Shown: positions 47,601-54,842 of the stretch, piece after piece
Layout of the letters: the number at the start of each line of letters is the position of its first letter
How positions within the stretch are numbered: the stretch's first letter is position 1
Origin: Aquimarina sediminis
GTDB taxonomy: Bacteria; Bacteroidota; Bacteroidia; Flavobacteriales; Flavobacteriaceae
Direction: 5' to 3'
Assembly: GCF_002895435.1 (NCBI RefSeq)
Contig: NZ_POYJ01000005.1
Coordinates: forward strand, 271,232-335,231
DNA length: 64,000 bases
Notes under the pieces: generated by a model
Told to the model about the DNA's origin: nothing
Seen by the model: the letters and a program-made list of their open reading frames with translations, nothing else
Database searches by the model: none
Translations under genes and position numbers: made by a program

Positions 47601-48053
47601 TATGATTTATTTGCTTCTCTAGAGATCAATCAGGTATATGGCGAAAAAAAATTAGGAAATGCCTTGCATTATAAGGCAGAAACTTTCGCCTCTTCTTATA
47701 TAGAAAATAAAGGAAATGGTGTATTTAAGATCTCACCTTTACCTTATCAGGCACAGCTCTCCAGTATTAATGACATTGTAGTTAATGATTTTAATAATGA
47801 TGGTAATCAGGATGCATTAATGGCCGGAAATTTATTTGTATCAGAAATTGAGACACCAAGAAATGATGCAGGGATAGGGCTTTTGATGTTAGGAGACGGT
47901 AAAGGTAATTTTTCACCTACGCTAGGGAAAGAAAGTGGGTTTTTTGCAAATAAAGATGCCAAAAAGATTAAGATACTTAACAGCAAAAAAGGGAAAAAGG
48001 TATTGGTTGCAAATAATGATAGTGAACTTCAATCCTTTATTCTAAAAAAATAA
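44697..48053 (+). CDS. FG-GAP/VCBS repeat protein with ASPIC-UnbV domain
   Basis: 1118-aa exported protein with an N-terminal hydrophobic segment (about 5-22). About fourteen Ca2+-binding FG-GAP-like motifs of the form D-x-N-N-D-G-x-x-D are visible, for example DFNNDGLQDIYF, DINNDGWTDLYV, DYDNDGDYDVFV and DFNNDGNQDALM, arranged as two beta propellers. Between them (about 520-590) is an ASPIC/UnbV domain (GTRVQLYCKDG...VHFGLGNLKKVDSLIITWPNG). Such proteins often sit next to SusCD pairs in Bacteroidota, with an unproven role, perhaps glycan or protein binding at the surface. It is complete. Confidence 0.88.
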   Translation: MKITNPYLYCIPVVILVLFFFNKNEEEIDTVVQKRFSILDSSYSGVTFSNTIKDTKERNILKYANFYGGAGVGVGDFNNDGLQDIYFAGNIVPDKVYFNQGKLVFKDVTKEVGIKNDGGWSTGVTVADVNNDGYVDVYVSRELYDDKPDWRSNLLYINKGDGTFIESAAEYGVADSQRTRHATFFDYDKDGFLDLFLLTQPPNPGSYSDYFGTKLLQPEYHVKLFRNTGKESFVEVTKQAGLLHTGFPNAVSASDINNDGWTDLYVANDFYAPDFVFINNKDGTFINQADSALNHMSYYSMGVDIADINNDGLLDVFVVDMVAEDNFRSKSNMSGMNPKAFQRVVDNGGHYQYMYNTVQLNNGNSTFSDIAQLTNMAATDWSWSNLIADFDNDGLKDVYITNGLLRDIRNTDADKKVGEYVIETANNWISKNPHAGEISIWEILDLDKTLALLPSQPLQNYAYKNYGNLKFKKAMNEWGLDQKSFSNGAAYADFDNDGDLDIVVNNINEEAFIYRNNSEILSKSNFLRIKLSDKKGRPVFGTRVQLYCKDGVQTQETTNVRGIYSTSEPLVHFGLGNLKKVDSLIITWPNGTQLVKKDIAANKLLQLEMVSGSALADNRKPDVVTKDLLFKEITTSFGINYKHIENVFDDYKKQVLLPHKLSQFGPALAIGDINNDELEDVFIGGATGFDAVLYIQNNEGSFSKSNKALWVKENAYEDVDAIFVDINGDSYLDLYVVSGGNEYPINDPHYIDRLYLNDGKGNFSKGAILNVNRQSGSKAIVEDYDNDGDYDVFVGGRVVPHQYPMPASSMLLKNENGQLVNVTDMIAPEFKDIGMVTDAVWTDYDNDADIDLILVGEWMPITLFKNEQGKLYKETNESLEKSAGWWFSLEKGDFDNDGDIDFIAGNIGLNYKYKTSEETPFDVYYHDFDSNGSQDIVLGYYDKNKHYPVRGFSCSAEQIPLLKKQINNYDLFASLEINQVYGEKKLGNALHYKAETFASSYIENKGNGVFKISPLPYQAQLSSINDIVVNDFNNDGNQDALMAGNLFVSEIETPRNDAGIGLLMLGDGKGNFSPTLGKESGFFANKDAKKIKILNSKKGKKVLVANNDSELQSFILKK

Positions 48054-48073
48054 TTTAAAAACATATATATAAC

Positions 48074-49510
48074 ATGCCAGATATATCTAATTCTTTGCCT
48101 GTAAATTCAGAAGGGCAGAATAACTATAAAAGACCTTTTTTTGCAATTATTTTCTTGTTCTTCTTATGGGGGTTTATCACTGTTATGAACGATGTATTAA
48201 TCCCACATTTAAAAGCAGTTTTTGAACTTAGCTATTTTCAGGCTGCCTTAATACAGTTTGCATTTTTCGGAGCTTTTTTTATTATCTCACTGATCTATTT
48301 TATAACCTCGGTTAGTGTTGGTGATCCTATTTCTAAAATAGGGTATAAAAATGGGATTATTATCGGACTTATTTTGTGTGGTCTTGGTTGCTACCTTTTT
48401 TATCCGGCAGCAAACTATCAACGATATGGGGTTTTCTTAGGAGCTTTATTTGTACTCGCTTCAGGGGTGACAATATTACAAATTACGGCAAATCCCTATG
48501 CTGCTATTCTTGGAAAACCAGAAACAGCATCTAGTAGACTCAATCTTGCTCAGGGATTTAACTCTTTTGGTACTACATTAGCACCTATTATTGGTGCAAT
48601 ACTATTATATAAGGTATTCTCTAATGGAGAAATCACTGTAGATTCTTTAAAAATGCCTTATATAATTTATGGAAGCTTGTTTTTACTATTAGCCGTTGTT
48701 ATAAAGTTTGTCAAATTACCATCCTTTGTTAATAATGAAAAAATAGAAAAAGGATTAGGGGTATTAAAGTTTAGGCATGTCGTTCTTGGGATGTTTGCCA
48801 TATTCTTTTATGTCGGTGGAGAAGTTTCAATCGGTAGTTTTTTAATAAACTTTTTTGGTTTAGAAACTATTATGGGAATGGAAGAAGCGGAAGCAGGAAT
48901 ATTTTTATCCTATTATTGGGGAGGTGCTATGATTGGAAGATTTTTGGGTTCAGTATCTATGAGTGCTATGACCAATAAGATGAAAAAACACCTTCTAATG
49001 GCTATCTTATCGATACTGTTCTTTTTTGTTCTCTATTTTATTACAGGAATAAAAGTTGAAGAGGGAGAGTTTTCACTACAATTATTATCATTTTCCAAAA
49101 TATGGTTGTTTGTGGTCTTTTTAATCATTAATTATTTGTTCTTTTTGATAGGAGGAACAAAACCTTCAAAAGTGTTAACCTTGTTTGTAGGAATAATTAT
49201 AGTGCTATTGTTGATTATGATTTTGGGCAATGGTGAGGTAGCTTTTTGGAGTGCTATTGCTATTGGGGCGTTCAATTCAATTCTATGGTCAAACATATTT
49301 ACTCTTGCAATAAAGGATTTAGGAAAATATACTAGCCAAGCATCATCATTGTTGGTGATGATGATAGTTGGGGGAGCAATCATACCCTTGTTACAAGGAG
49401 CAGTAGCTGATATCATAGGTATTAAATTATCTTTTTTTATACCGTTACTATGTTATGGGTATTTGATCTTTTATGGTTTAGTAGGGTACAGGATTAAAAA
49501 TACACTTTAA
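48074..49510 (+). CDS. FucP-like sugar MFS transporter
   Basis: 478-aa inner-membrane transporter with about 12 helices. The start FFLWGFITVMNDVLIPHLK and the block QITANPYAAILGKPETASSRLNLAQGFNSFGTTLAPIIGA (split here between two helices) are characteristic of the FucP / glucose-galactose porter branch of the major facilitator superfamily. The expected cargo is fucose, mannose, glucose or GlcNAc with H+. Located 20 bp after the FG-GAP gene and 11 bp before the ROK kinase, suggesting import and phosphorylation of the same sugar. Confidence 0.9.
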   Translation: MPDISNSLPVNSEGQNNYKRPFFAIIFLFFLWGFITVMNDVLIPHLKAVFELSYFQAALIQFAFFGAFFIISLIYFITSVSVGDPISKIGYKNGIIIGLILCGLGCYLFYPAANYQRYGVFLGALFVLASGVTILQITANPYAAILGKPETASSRLNLAQGFNSFGTTLAPIIGAILLYKVFSNGEITVDSLKMPYIIYGSLFLLLAVVIKFVKLPSFVNNEKIEKGLGVLKFRHVVLGMFAIFFYVGGEVSIGSFLINFFGLETIMGMEEAEAGIFLSYYWGGAMIGRFLGSVSMSAMTNKMKKHLLMAILSILFFFVLYFITGIKVEEGEFSLQLLSFSKIWLFVVFLIINYLFFLIGGTKPSKVLTLFVGIIIVLLLIMILGNGEVAFWSAIAIGAFNSILWSNIFTLAIKDLGKYTSQASSLLVMMIVGGAIIPLLQGAVADIIGIKLSFFIPLLCYGYLIFYGLVGYRIKNTL

Positions 49511-49521
49511 AAATATTAAAA

Positions 49522-50421
49522 ATGGTTCTAGGAGTAGATATTGGAGGAAGTCATATCTCAGTAGCTATTATAGATGAAAAAGTACCCGAAAAAGTACAGA
49601 ATATCTATACAATGAAAATAAGTCATAAAGCTAGTTTAGATTTGATAATAGATAGTTGGATAGGAGTTATGGAGCTGGCTATTGATAATTTAGGAAATAA
49701 AAGATTGAATGGAATAGGTATAGCTATTCCTGGTCCTTTTGATTATGAAAAGGGAATTTTTCCTGACAAAGGAGAAGGTAAATTTGAAATGTTAAACAAT
49801 CTTAGTCTTAAAGATTGTATTGTGAAAAAGCTAAACTTACAACCTTCGGTTTCAGTGCGATTTTATAATGACGCTGCTTGTTTCGGAATAGGAGAAACCT
49901 GGGTAGGTGAGTTAGTATCGTATCACAAAACTATAGCAATAACATTAGGAACAGGGTTAGGAGCAACTTTTTTGCGTGATGGTGTTCCCGTGGTAGAAGG
50001 AAAAGGAGTCCCTTTGCATGGTGAATTGTACCATTTACCATTTGGAGATGATATTGCAGATAAGAGTTTTTCTACCATGTGGTTTCAAAAACGCTATAAA
50101 GAGCTTACTAATAGTGAAATAAAAGGAGTGAAAGAACTAATAGGCGGTACAAATGATACTGTAATAATAACACAAATTTTTAAAGAGTTTTCAGAAAATT
50201 TGGCAACTTTTCTTTCTCCTTGGTTGCGTGATTTTGAAGCAGAAGCTATTGTTATTGGTGGTAATATAAGTAATGCCTGGGCATTTTTTATAGAAGGGTT
50301 ATCTCTAACACTTAATAAGCTAGGTATAACAATTCCAATATATAAAAGTACGCTTAAAGAAAACTCTGCATTATTAGGAGCTGCTAGACTAATTGATAAT
50401 GATTTTTTTAGTAAACTTTAA
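49522..50421 (+). CDS. ROK-family sugar kinase lacking the Zn motif
   Basis: 299-aa cytoplasmic kinase with phosphate-binding GVDIGGSHI at the N-terminus, the catalytic YNDAACFGIGE segment (Asp) and the TLGTGLGATF loop. The usual ROK zinc motif CxCGxxGCxE is absent; where it should be, the protein reads ELYHLPFGDDIADKSFS. It therefore belongs to a Zn-free subgroup. Substrate candidates in this locus are GlcNAc, mannose and glucose. Tight spacing to the transporter supports a shared substrate. Confidence 0.88.
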   Translation: MVLGVDIGGSHISVAIIDEKVPEKVQNIYTMKISHKASLDLIIDSWIGVMELAIDNLGNKRLNGIGIAIPGPFDYEKGIFPDKGEGKFEMLNNLSLKDCIVKKLNLQPSVSVRFYNDAACFGIGETWVGELVSYHKTIAITLGTGLGATFLRDGVPVVEGKGVPLHGELYHLPFGDDIADKSFSTMWFQKRYKELTNSEIKGVKELIGGTNDTVIITQIFKEFSENLATFLSPWLRDFEAEAIVIGGNISNAWAFFIEGLSLTLNKLGITIPIYKSTLKENSALLGAARLIDNDFFSKL

Positions 50422-50713
50422 TTTAGTTATCTACAGATTTTATTGATGAAGAAATGATAAAATACAAAAGTGGTACGATAGAAGGTGATATTAGAGATAA
50501 AAATAGTATTTTGGAAGGATAAATAATTCATTGAAATACAGGTGATTTGTAAAAGCAATATCATAAAAAAAATAACAAGAAATTTAAAAGTTTAATGCAC
50601 ACAGATTTTATTACATAAACTTAAAGTTCTAGTAACAAACAGTCAGCTATATTTACTACTGATTAGTGTGTTTATATTTTTGTTTTGAAATCTGATTTAT
50701 AGTACAAATTATT
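50422..50713. other. Gap before nagB; no gene seen
   Basis: 292 bp, strongly A/T rich. A 31-codon open stretch (50430-50523) lacks a plausible start and is too short to call. No hairpin with a T run and no copy of the TTGATCGAAAA motif is visible, so the nagB promoter elements could not be assigned. Confidence 0.4.
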
Positions 50714-52660
50714 ATGGTTACCAAAATTCAGTTAAATGATTCTGAAGATATTAGTTATAAAGAAGCTGGAATTTATGAAAACACTAAGTTTGAAAAAATC
50801 CACAATGTAATCTTCAAAAACTCAGATTATGCATCTGTTATAATTGCTCGGGAAATAGCTACTCTTATCAGAGAAAAACAAGCTAAAGACCAGAATTGTG
50901 TTTTGGGACTGGCTACAGGTTCTTCACCAATTAAAGTTTATGCAGAATTAGTAAGACTTCATAAAGAAGAAAACCTAAGTTTTGCCAATGTAGTTGTGTT
51001 TAATTTGGATGAGTATTATCCCATGGATAAAACTAATGTGCAAAGCTACCATTATTTTATGCATGAACATTTACTTGATCATGTAGATATATTACCAGAA
51101 AATATCCATATTCCTGATGGAACTATTTCATCAGAAGAACTTTATCAATATTTTATAGATTACGAGTTAAAAATAAACGCAGCGGGAGGGCTTGATTTTC
51201 AACTTTTAGGAATTGGAAGAACAGGTCATATTGGATTTAATGAGCCAGGGTCACATCCTAATTCTGGAACACGAATTATCACATTGAATTATTTGACGAG
51301 ATCAGATGCCGCTCAAGCCTTTTTTGGAATAGCAAATGTGCCTAAGAGGGCTATAACGATGGGGGTAGGAACCATAAAGAAAGCTAGACGTATAGTCATA
51401 ATGGCTTTGGGACATAAAAAAGCTGAAATCGTAAAAAAGACTATAGAAGGTAATATAACATCCGATATTCCTGCTTCATATTTACAAGAACATAAGAATA
51501 CCACTTTTGTATTGGATCAGGAGGCTGCAGGAGAACTAACAAGAATTAAAACACCCTGGTTAGTAGAGTCATGTATATGGAGTGAAAAGACAAAAAGTAA
51601 GTCAATTGCCTGGCTAAGCCAAAAATTACAAAAACCTATACTTAAACTTACGGATAAGGATTATAATGATAACGGAATGTCTGGATTGTTGGCAGAAAAG
51701 GGTTCTGCCTATGATCTAAATATAAGTATGTTTAATAAACTACAGTCTACAATTACTGGATGGCCAGGAGGTAAACCAAATGCTGATGATGCCAACCGCC
51801 CAGAGCGTAATACACCTCATAAAAAAAGAGTTTTGATTCTTAGTCCGCATCCCGATGATGATGTAATATCTATGGGAGGTACTTTTCTTCGTTTGATTGA
51901 GCAGGGGCACGAAGTACACGTAGCGTATCAAACTTCTGGGAATATAGCTGTATCTGATGCCGAAGCTATTAAATATGCAGAGGTTGTTAAAAATATGATG
52001 CTAAGAAATGCGGGTTGTATTGATATTGATAAAATTATTAGCGATCTTAAAAAGAAAAAAGAGAATACAGCAATTGATTCTATTGATGTAAGGGCTTTAA
52101 AAGGATTAATCAGAAGAGTAGAGTCATTAGGAGCAACACGCTCTTTAGGGTTGCCTGATACTAATGTGAATTTTCTGGATTTACCTTTTTATGAAACAGG
52201 AACTGCAAAAAAGAAACCATATGGTAAACAAGATGTTGCTATCCTGACAAAATTAATAAGAGAGATAAAACCACATCAGATATATGCTGCAGGGGATCTG
52301 GCAGATCCTCATGGTACGCACAAAGTTTGTCTGGATATTTTGTTTCATGTAATAGAAGATATTATGAAAGAGGAGTTTATGATAGATTGTTGGGTGTGGC
52401 TATATCGAGGAGCATGGCATGAATGGGATATACATGATATAGAAATGGCAGTCCCGCTAAGTCCTGATGAGGTAGAAAAAAAGAGAAAAGCGATATTTTT
52501 TCATCAATCACAAAAGGATAACGTTATGTTTCAAGGAGATGATGCAAGAGAATTTTGGGTGAGAGCAGAAGAACGCAATAAAGATACTGCAATAAAATAC
52601 CATCAATTAGGGTTAACGGATTATGCGGGTATAGAGGCTTTTAAAAGATATTACTTCTAA
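50714..52660 (+). CDS. nagB: Glucosamine-6-phosphate deaminase fused to a PIG-L deacetylase domain
   Basis: 648-aa two-domain cytoplasmic protein. Residues about 25-290 are the GlcN6P deaminase: GLATGSSP, NLDEYY (Asp99) and GIGRTGHIGFNEPGS (His172, Glu177). The E. coli NagB Asp141 position is Thr170 here. Residues about 370-640 are a PIG-L/LmbE deacetylase with HPDDD (379-383) and HGTH (533-536), so the Zn ligands are retained. Together they could deacetylate and deaminate GlcNAc 6-phosphate, or a related amino sugar, to fructose 6-phosphate. No separate nagA lies in the window. The fusion is widespread in Bacteroidota; the C-terminal activity is inference. Confidence 0.9.
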   Translation: MVTKIQLNDSEDISYKEAGIYENTKFEKIHNVIFKNSDYASVIIAREIATLIREKQAKDQNCVLGLATGSSPIKVYAELVRLHKEENLSFANVVVFNLDEYYPMDKTNVQSYHYFMHEHLLDHVDILPENIHIPDGTISSEELYQYFIDYELKINAAGGLDFQLLGIGRTGHIGFNEPGSHPNSGTRIITLNYLTRSDAAQAFFGIANVPKRAITMGVGTIKKARRIVIMALGHKKAEIVKKTIEGNITSDIPASYLQEHKNTTFVLDQEAAGELTRIKTPWLVESCIWSEKTKSKSIAWLSQKLQKPILKLTDKDYNDNGMSGLLAEKGSAYDLNISMFNKLQSTITGWPGGKPNADDANRPERNTPHKKRVLILSPHPDDDVISMGGTFLRLIEQGHEVHVAYQTSGNIAVSDAEAIKYAEVVKNMMLRNAGCIDIDKIISDLKKKKENTAIDSIDVRALKGLIRRVESLGATRSLGLPDTNVNFLDLPFYETGTAKKKPYGKQDVAILTKLIREIKPHQIYAAGDLADPHGTHKVCLDILFHVIEDIMKEEFMIDCWVWLYRGAWHEWDIHDIEMAVPLSPDEVEKKRKAIFFHQSQKDNVMFQGDDAREFWVRAEERNKDTAIKYHQLGLTDYAGIEAFKRYYF

Positions 52661-52673
52661 GTATTTAGATTAA

Positions 52674-52690
52674 AATCACATTCTGTGATT
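52674..52690 (+). terminator. Weak hairpin after nagB
   Basis: AATCACA / TGTGATT, a 7-bp stem with a 3-nt loop, followed by ACTTTTTAT. It is a possible intrinsic terminator between nagB and the GH97 gene. Confidence 0.5.
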
Positions 52691-52802
52691 ACTTTTTATA
52701 GAATAATTTTGTTGTTCTACAGGTTGACTTATGTATAAAAGTAAGGCTAATTGTCTCTTTGGAAATAAATCTTTAATTAATTACTCAAACAATATTTCAG
52801 GT

Positions 52803-54830
52803 ATGAAAATTCCATTTCTAATTTTAATTGGATTACTATTAACTTCTTGCTCAAAAAAAGAAGTTAGTTCTTTGATGATTAATTCACCCGATAAAAAAAT
52901 TCAAGTTCATTTTGATATAACCAATACCAAACCTGTCTATAGTGTTACTTTTGAAGGGAAAAAGATAATTAACGGATCTAAACTTGGATTAGAGTTTAAG
53001 CACCAGGAACCATTAACAGGAAATTTTGAAGTAACAGAAGTTGTTAGAAACACCGTAGACAAAAAATGGGAACAAGTTTGGGGGGAGAAAAAAGAAGTAA
53101 GAAATCATTATAATGAAGCCTTAATTAGATTAAAAGAGAAAAGTGGCAACAAAAGAAAATTGAATATAGTATTTAGAGTGTTTGATGATGGGTTAGGTTT
53201 TTCGTATGAAATCCCAAAACAAGATACTTTAGATAGTCTTTATATTACAAATGAGGTTACCGAATTTGGATTGTCAGATAATTATACGACCTGGTTTATT
53301 CCAGCAAATTATGAGTCTTATGAAGCTCTTTATCAGAATAAACTTGCCAGCGAAGTAGAATCTGCTAATACCCCAATTACTTTTGAATCTGCAGATAAAA
53401 GTGTTTTTGTGAGTATCCACGAAGCTAACTTAACAGATTATGCCGGTATGACATTAAAAAAACAACCGGGCTCTGATTTAAATTTTGAAGCAGATTTGGT
53501 CCCATGGCCCGACGGTGTTAAAGTAAAGACAAAAACACCGATGAGCACACCTTGGAGAACAATTCAAATAAGCAACTCTGCAGAAAAACTGATTGAATCA
53601 ACATTGATTTTAAATTTAAATGAGCCCAATAAACTCAAAGATGTGTCATGGGTTAAGCCATGCAAATACATTGGTGTGTGGTGGGGAATGCATTTGGGGG
53701 TTCACACATGGACTCTAGGAGAACAACATGGAGCCACAACAAAAAGAATGAAGGAATATATTGATTTTGCTTCAGAGAATAATATTGATGCTGTCCTAGC
53801 CGAAGGGTGGAGTACGGGATGGGAAAAATGGGGAAAACCAAAAGCCTTTGATTTTGTAACCCCATATGAAGATTTTGATTTAAAAGAAATTGTAGCACAT
53901 GCCAAGAAAAAGGATGTGAAAATTATGGGACATCATGAAACAGGAGGTGATGCTCAGTATTATGACCAACAGATTAAAGAGGCATTCGAACTTTATAAGT
54001 CGATGGGAATTAATTATTTGAAAACAGGTTATGCCGGACCTATACAACCCTCAAAACAATATCATCATGGGCAATATATGGTTAATCATTATCGTAAAGT
54101 AGTCGAAACAGCGGCTAGATATAGACTTAATGTTAATGCTCATGAACCCATAAAACCAACAGGAATCAGAAGAACCTATCCTAATATGATGAGTAGAGAG
54201 GGAGCTAGAGGTATGGAGTGGAATGGTTGGAGCGAAGGTAATCCTCCAGAACATCATACTATATTGCCTTTTACAAGAATCCTAGCAGGACCTTTGGATT
54301 ATACTCCAGGAATTTTTGATCTACTGTATAAAAATGCAGGTAAAAGAGTAAAATGGAATAATCTGGATAAGGGGAATAGTGGAATTAATACTACCTTGTC
54401 AAAACAACTTGCTTTGTATGTGGTATTCTATAGCCCTTTACAAATGGCATCTGACTTGATAAAAAATTATAAAGATCAACCAGCCTTTCAATTTATAAGA
54501 GATGTACCTGTAGATTGGGAAAATACAAAAGTCCTAAATGCCCAAATTGGTGATTATGTAACTATAGTTCGGAAAGATATTAATAGTGATGATTGGTATT
54601 TGGGAGCAATCACAGATGAAAATGAACGCGAACTGAATGTAAAACTTGATTTTTTGGATCATAAAAAAGAATTTATTGCAGAGAGATATAAGGATACAAA
54701 AGATAGCCATTGGAAAAATAATCCTTATCCCTTACAAATACTAAAGCAAAAAGTAAGCTATAATGATACCTTGAGTATTAAATTAGCTGCAGGAGGAGGG
54801 CAAGCTATCCGGTTTAAAGCAGTACAATAA
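52803..54830 (+). CDS. GH97 alpha-glucosidase-like lipoprotein
   Basis: About 675-aa GH97 enzyme. I use ATG 52803 because it puts the lipobox LLTSC (Cys16) at a normal distance; an in-frame ATG at 52731 adds an implausible leader. Domains: N-terminal beta sandwich, catalytic TIM barrel with GVWWGMHLGVHTW, AEGWSTGWEKWG, MGHHETGGD, NAHEPIKPTG and SREGARGMEWNGWS, then a C-terminal beta domain. The Glu in NAHEP and in the REGARGMEWN block match the inverting, SusB-like (alpha-glucosidase) subgroup and not the retaining galactosidase subgroup (inference from motif memory). Coupled to the GH65 gene 12 bp downstream. Confidence 0.9.
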   Translation: MKIPFLILIGLLLTSCSKKEVSSLMINSPDKKIQVHFDITNTKPVYSVTFEGKKIINGSKLGLEFKHQEPLTGNFEVTEVVRNTVDKKWEQVWGEKKEVRNHYNEALIRLKEKSGNKRKLNIVFRVFDDGLGFSYEIPKQDTLDSLYITNEVTEFGLSDNYTTWFIPANYESYEALYQNKLASEVESANTPITFESADKSVFVSIHEANLTDYAGMTLKKQPGSDLNFEADLVPWPDGVKVKTKTPMSTPWRTIQISNSAEKLIESTLILNLNEPNKLKDVSWVKPCKYIGVWWGMHLGVHTWTLGEQHGATTKRMKEYIDFASENNIDAVLAEGWSTGWEKWGKPKAFDFVTPYEDFDLKEIVAHAKKKDVKIMGHHETGGDAQYYDQQIKEAFELYKSMGINYLKTGYAGPIQPSKQYHHGQYMVNHYRKVVETAARYRLNVNAHEPIKPTGIRRTYPNMMSREGARGMEWNGWSEGNPPEHHTILPFTRILAGPLDYTPGIFDLLYKNAGKRVKWNNLDKGNSGINTTLSKQLALYVVFYSPLQMASDLIKNYKDQPAFQFIRDVPVDWENTKVLNAQIGDYVTIVRKDINSDDWYLGAITDENERELNVKLDFLDHKKEFIAERYKDTKDSHWKNNPYPLQILKQKVSYNDTLSIKLAAGGGQAIRFKAVQ

Positions 54831-54842
54831 AATAAAGGAAAG

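Noticed and set aside
50430..50523. 31-codon open stretch in the gap before nagB
   Set aside because: No plausible start and no family; too short to distinguish from chance.
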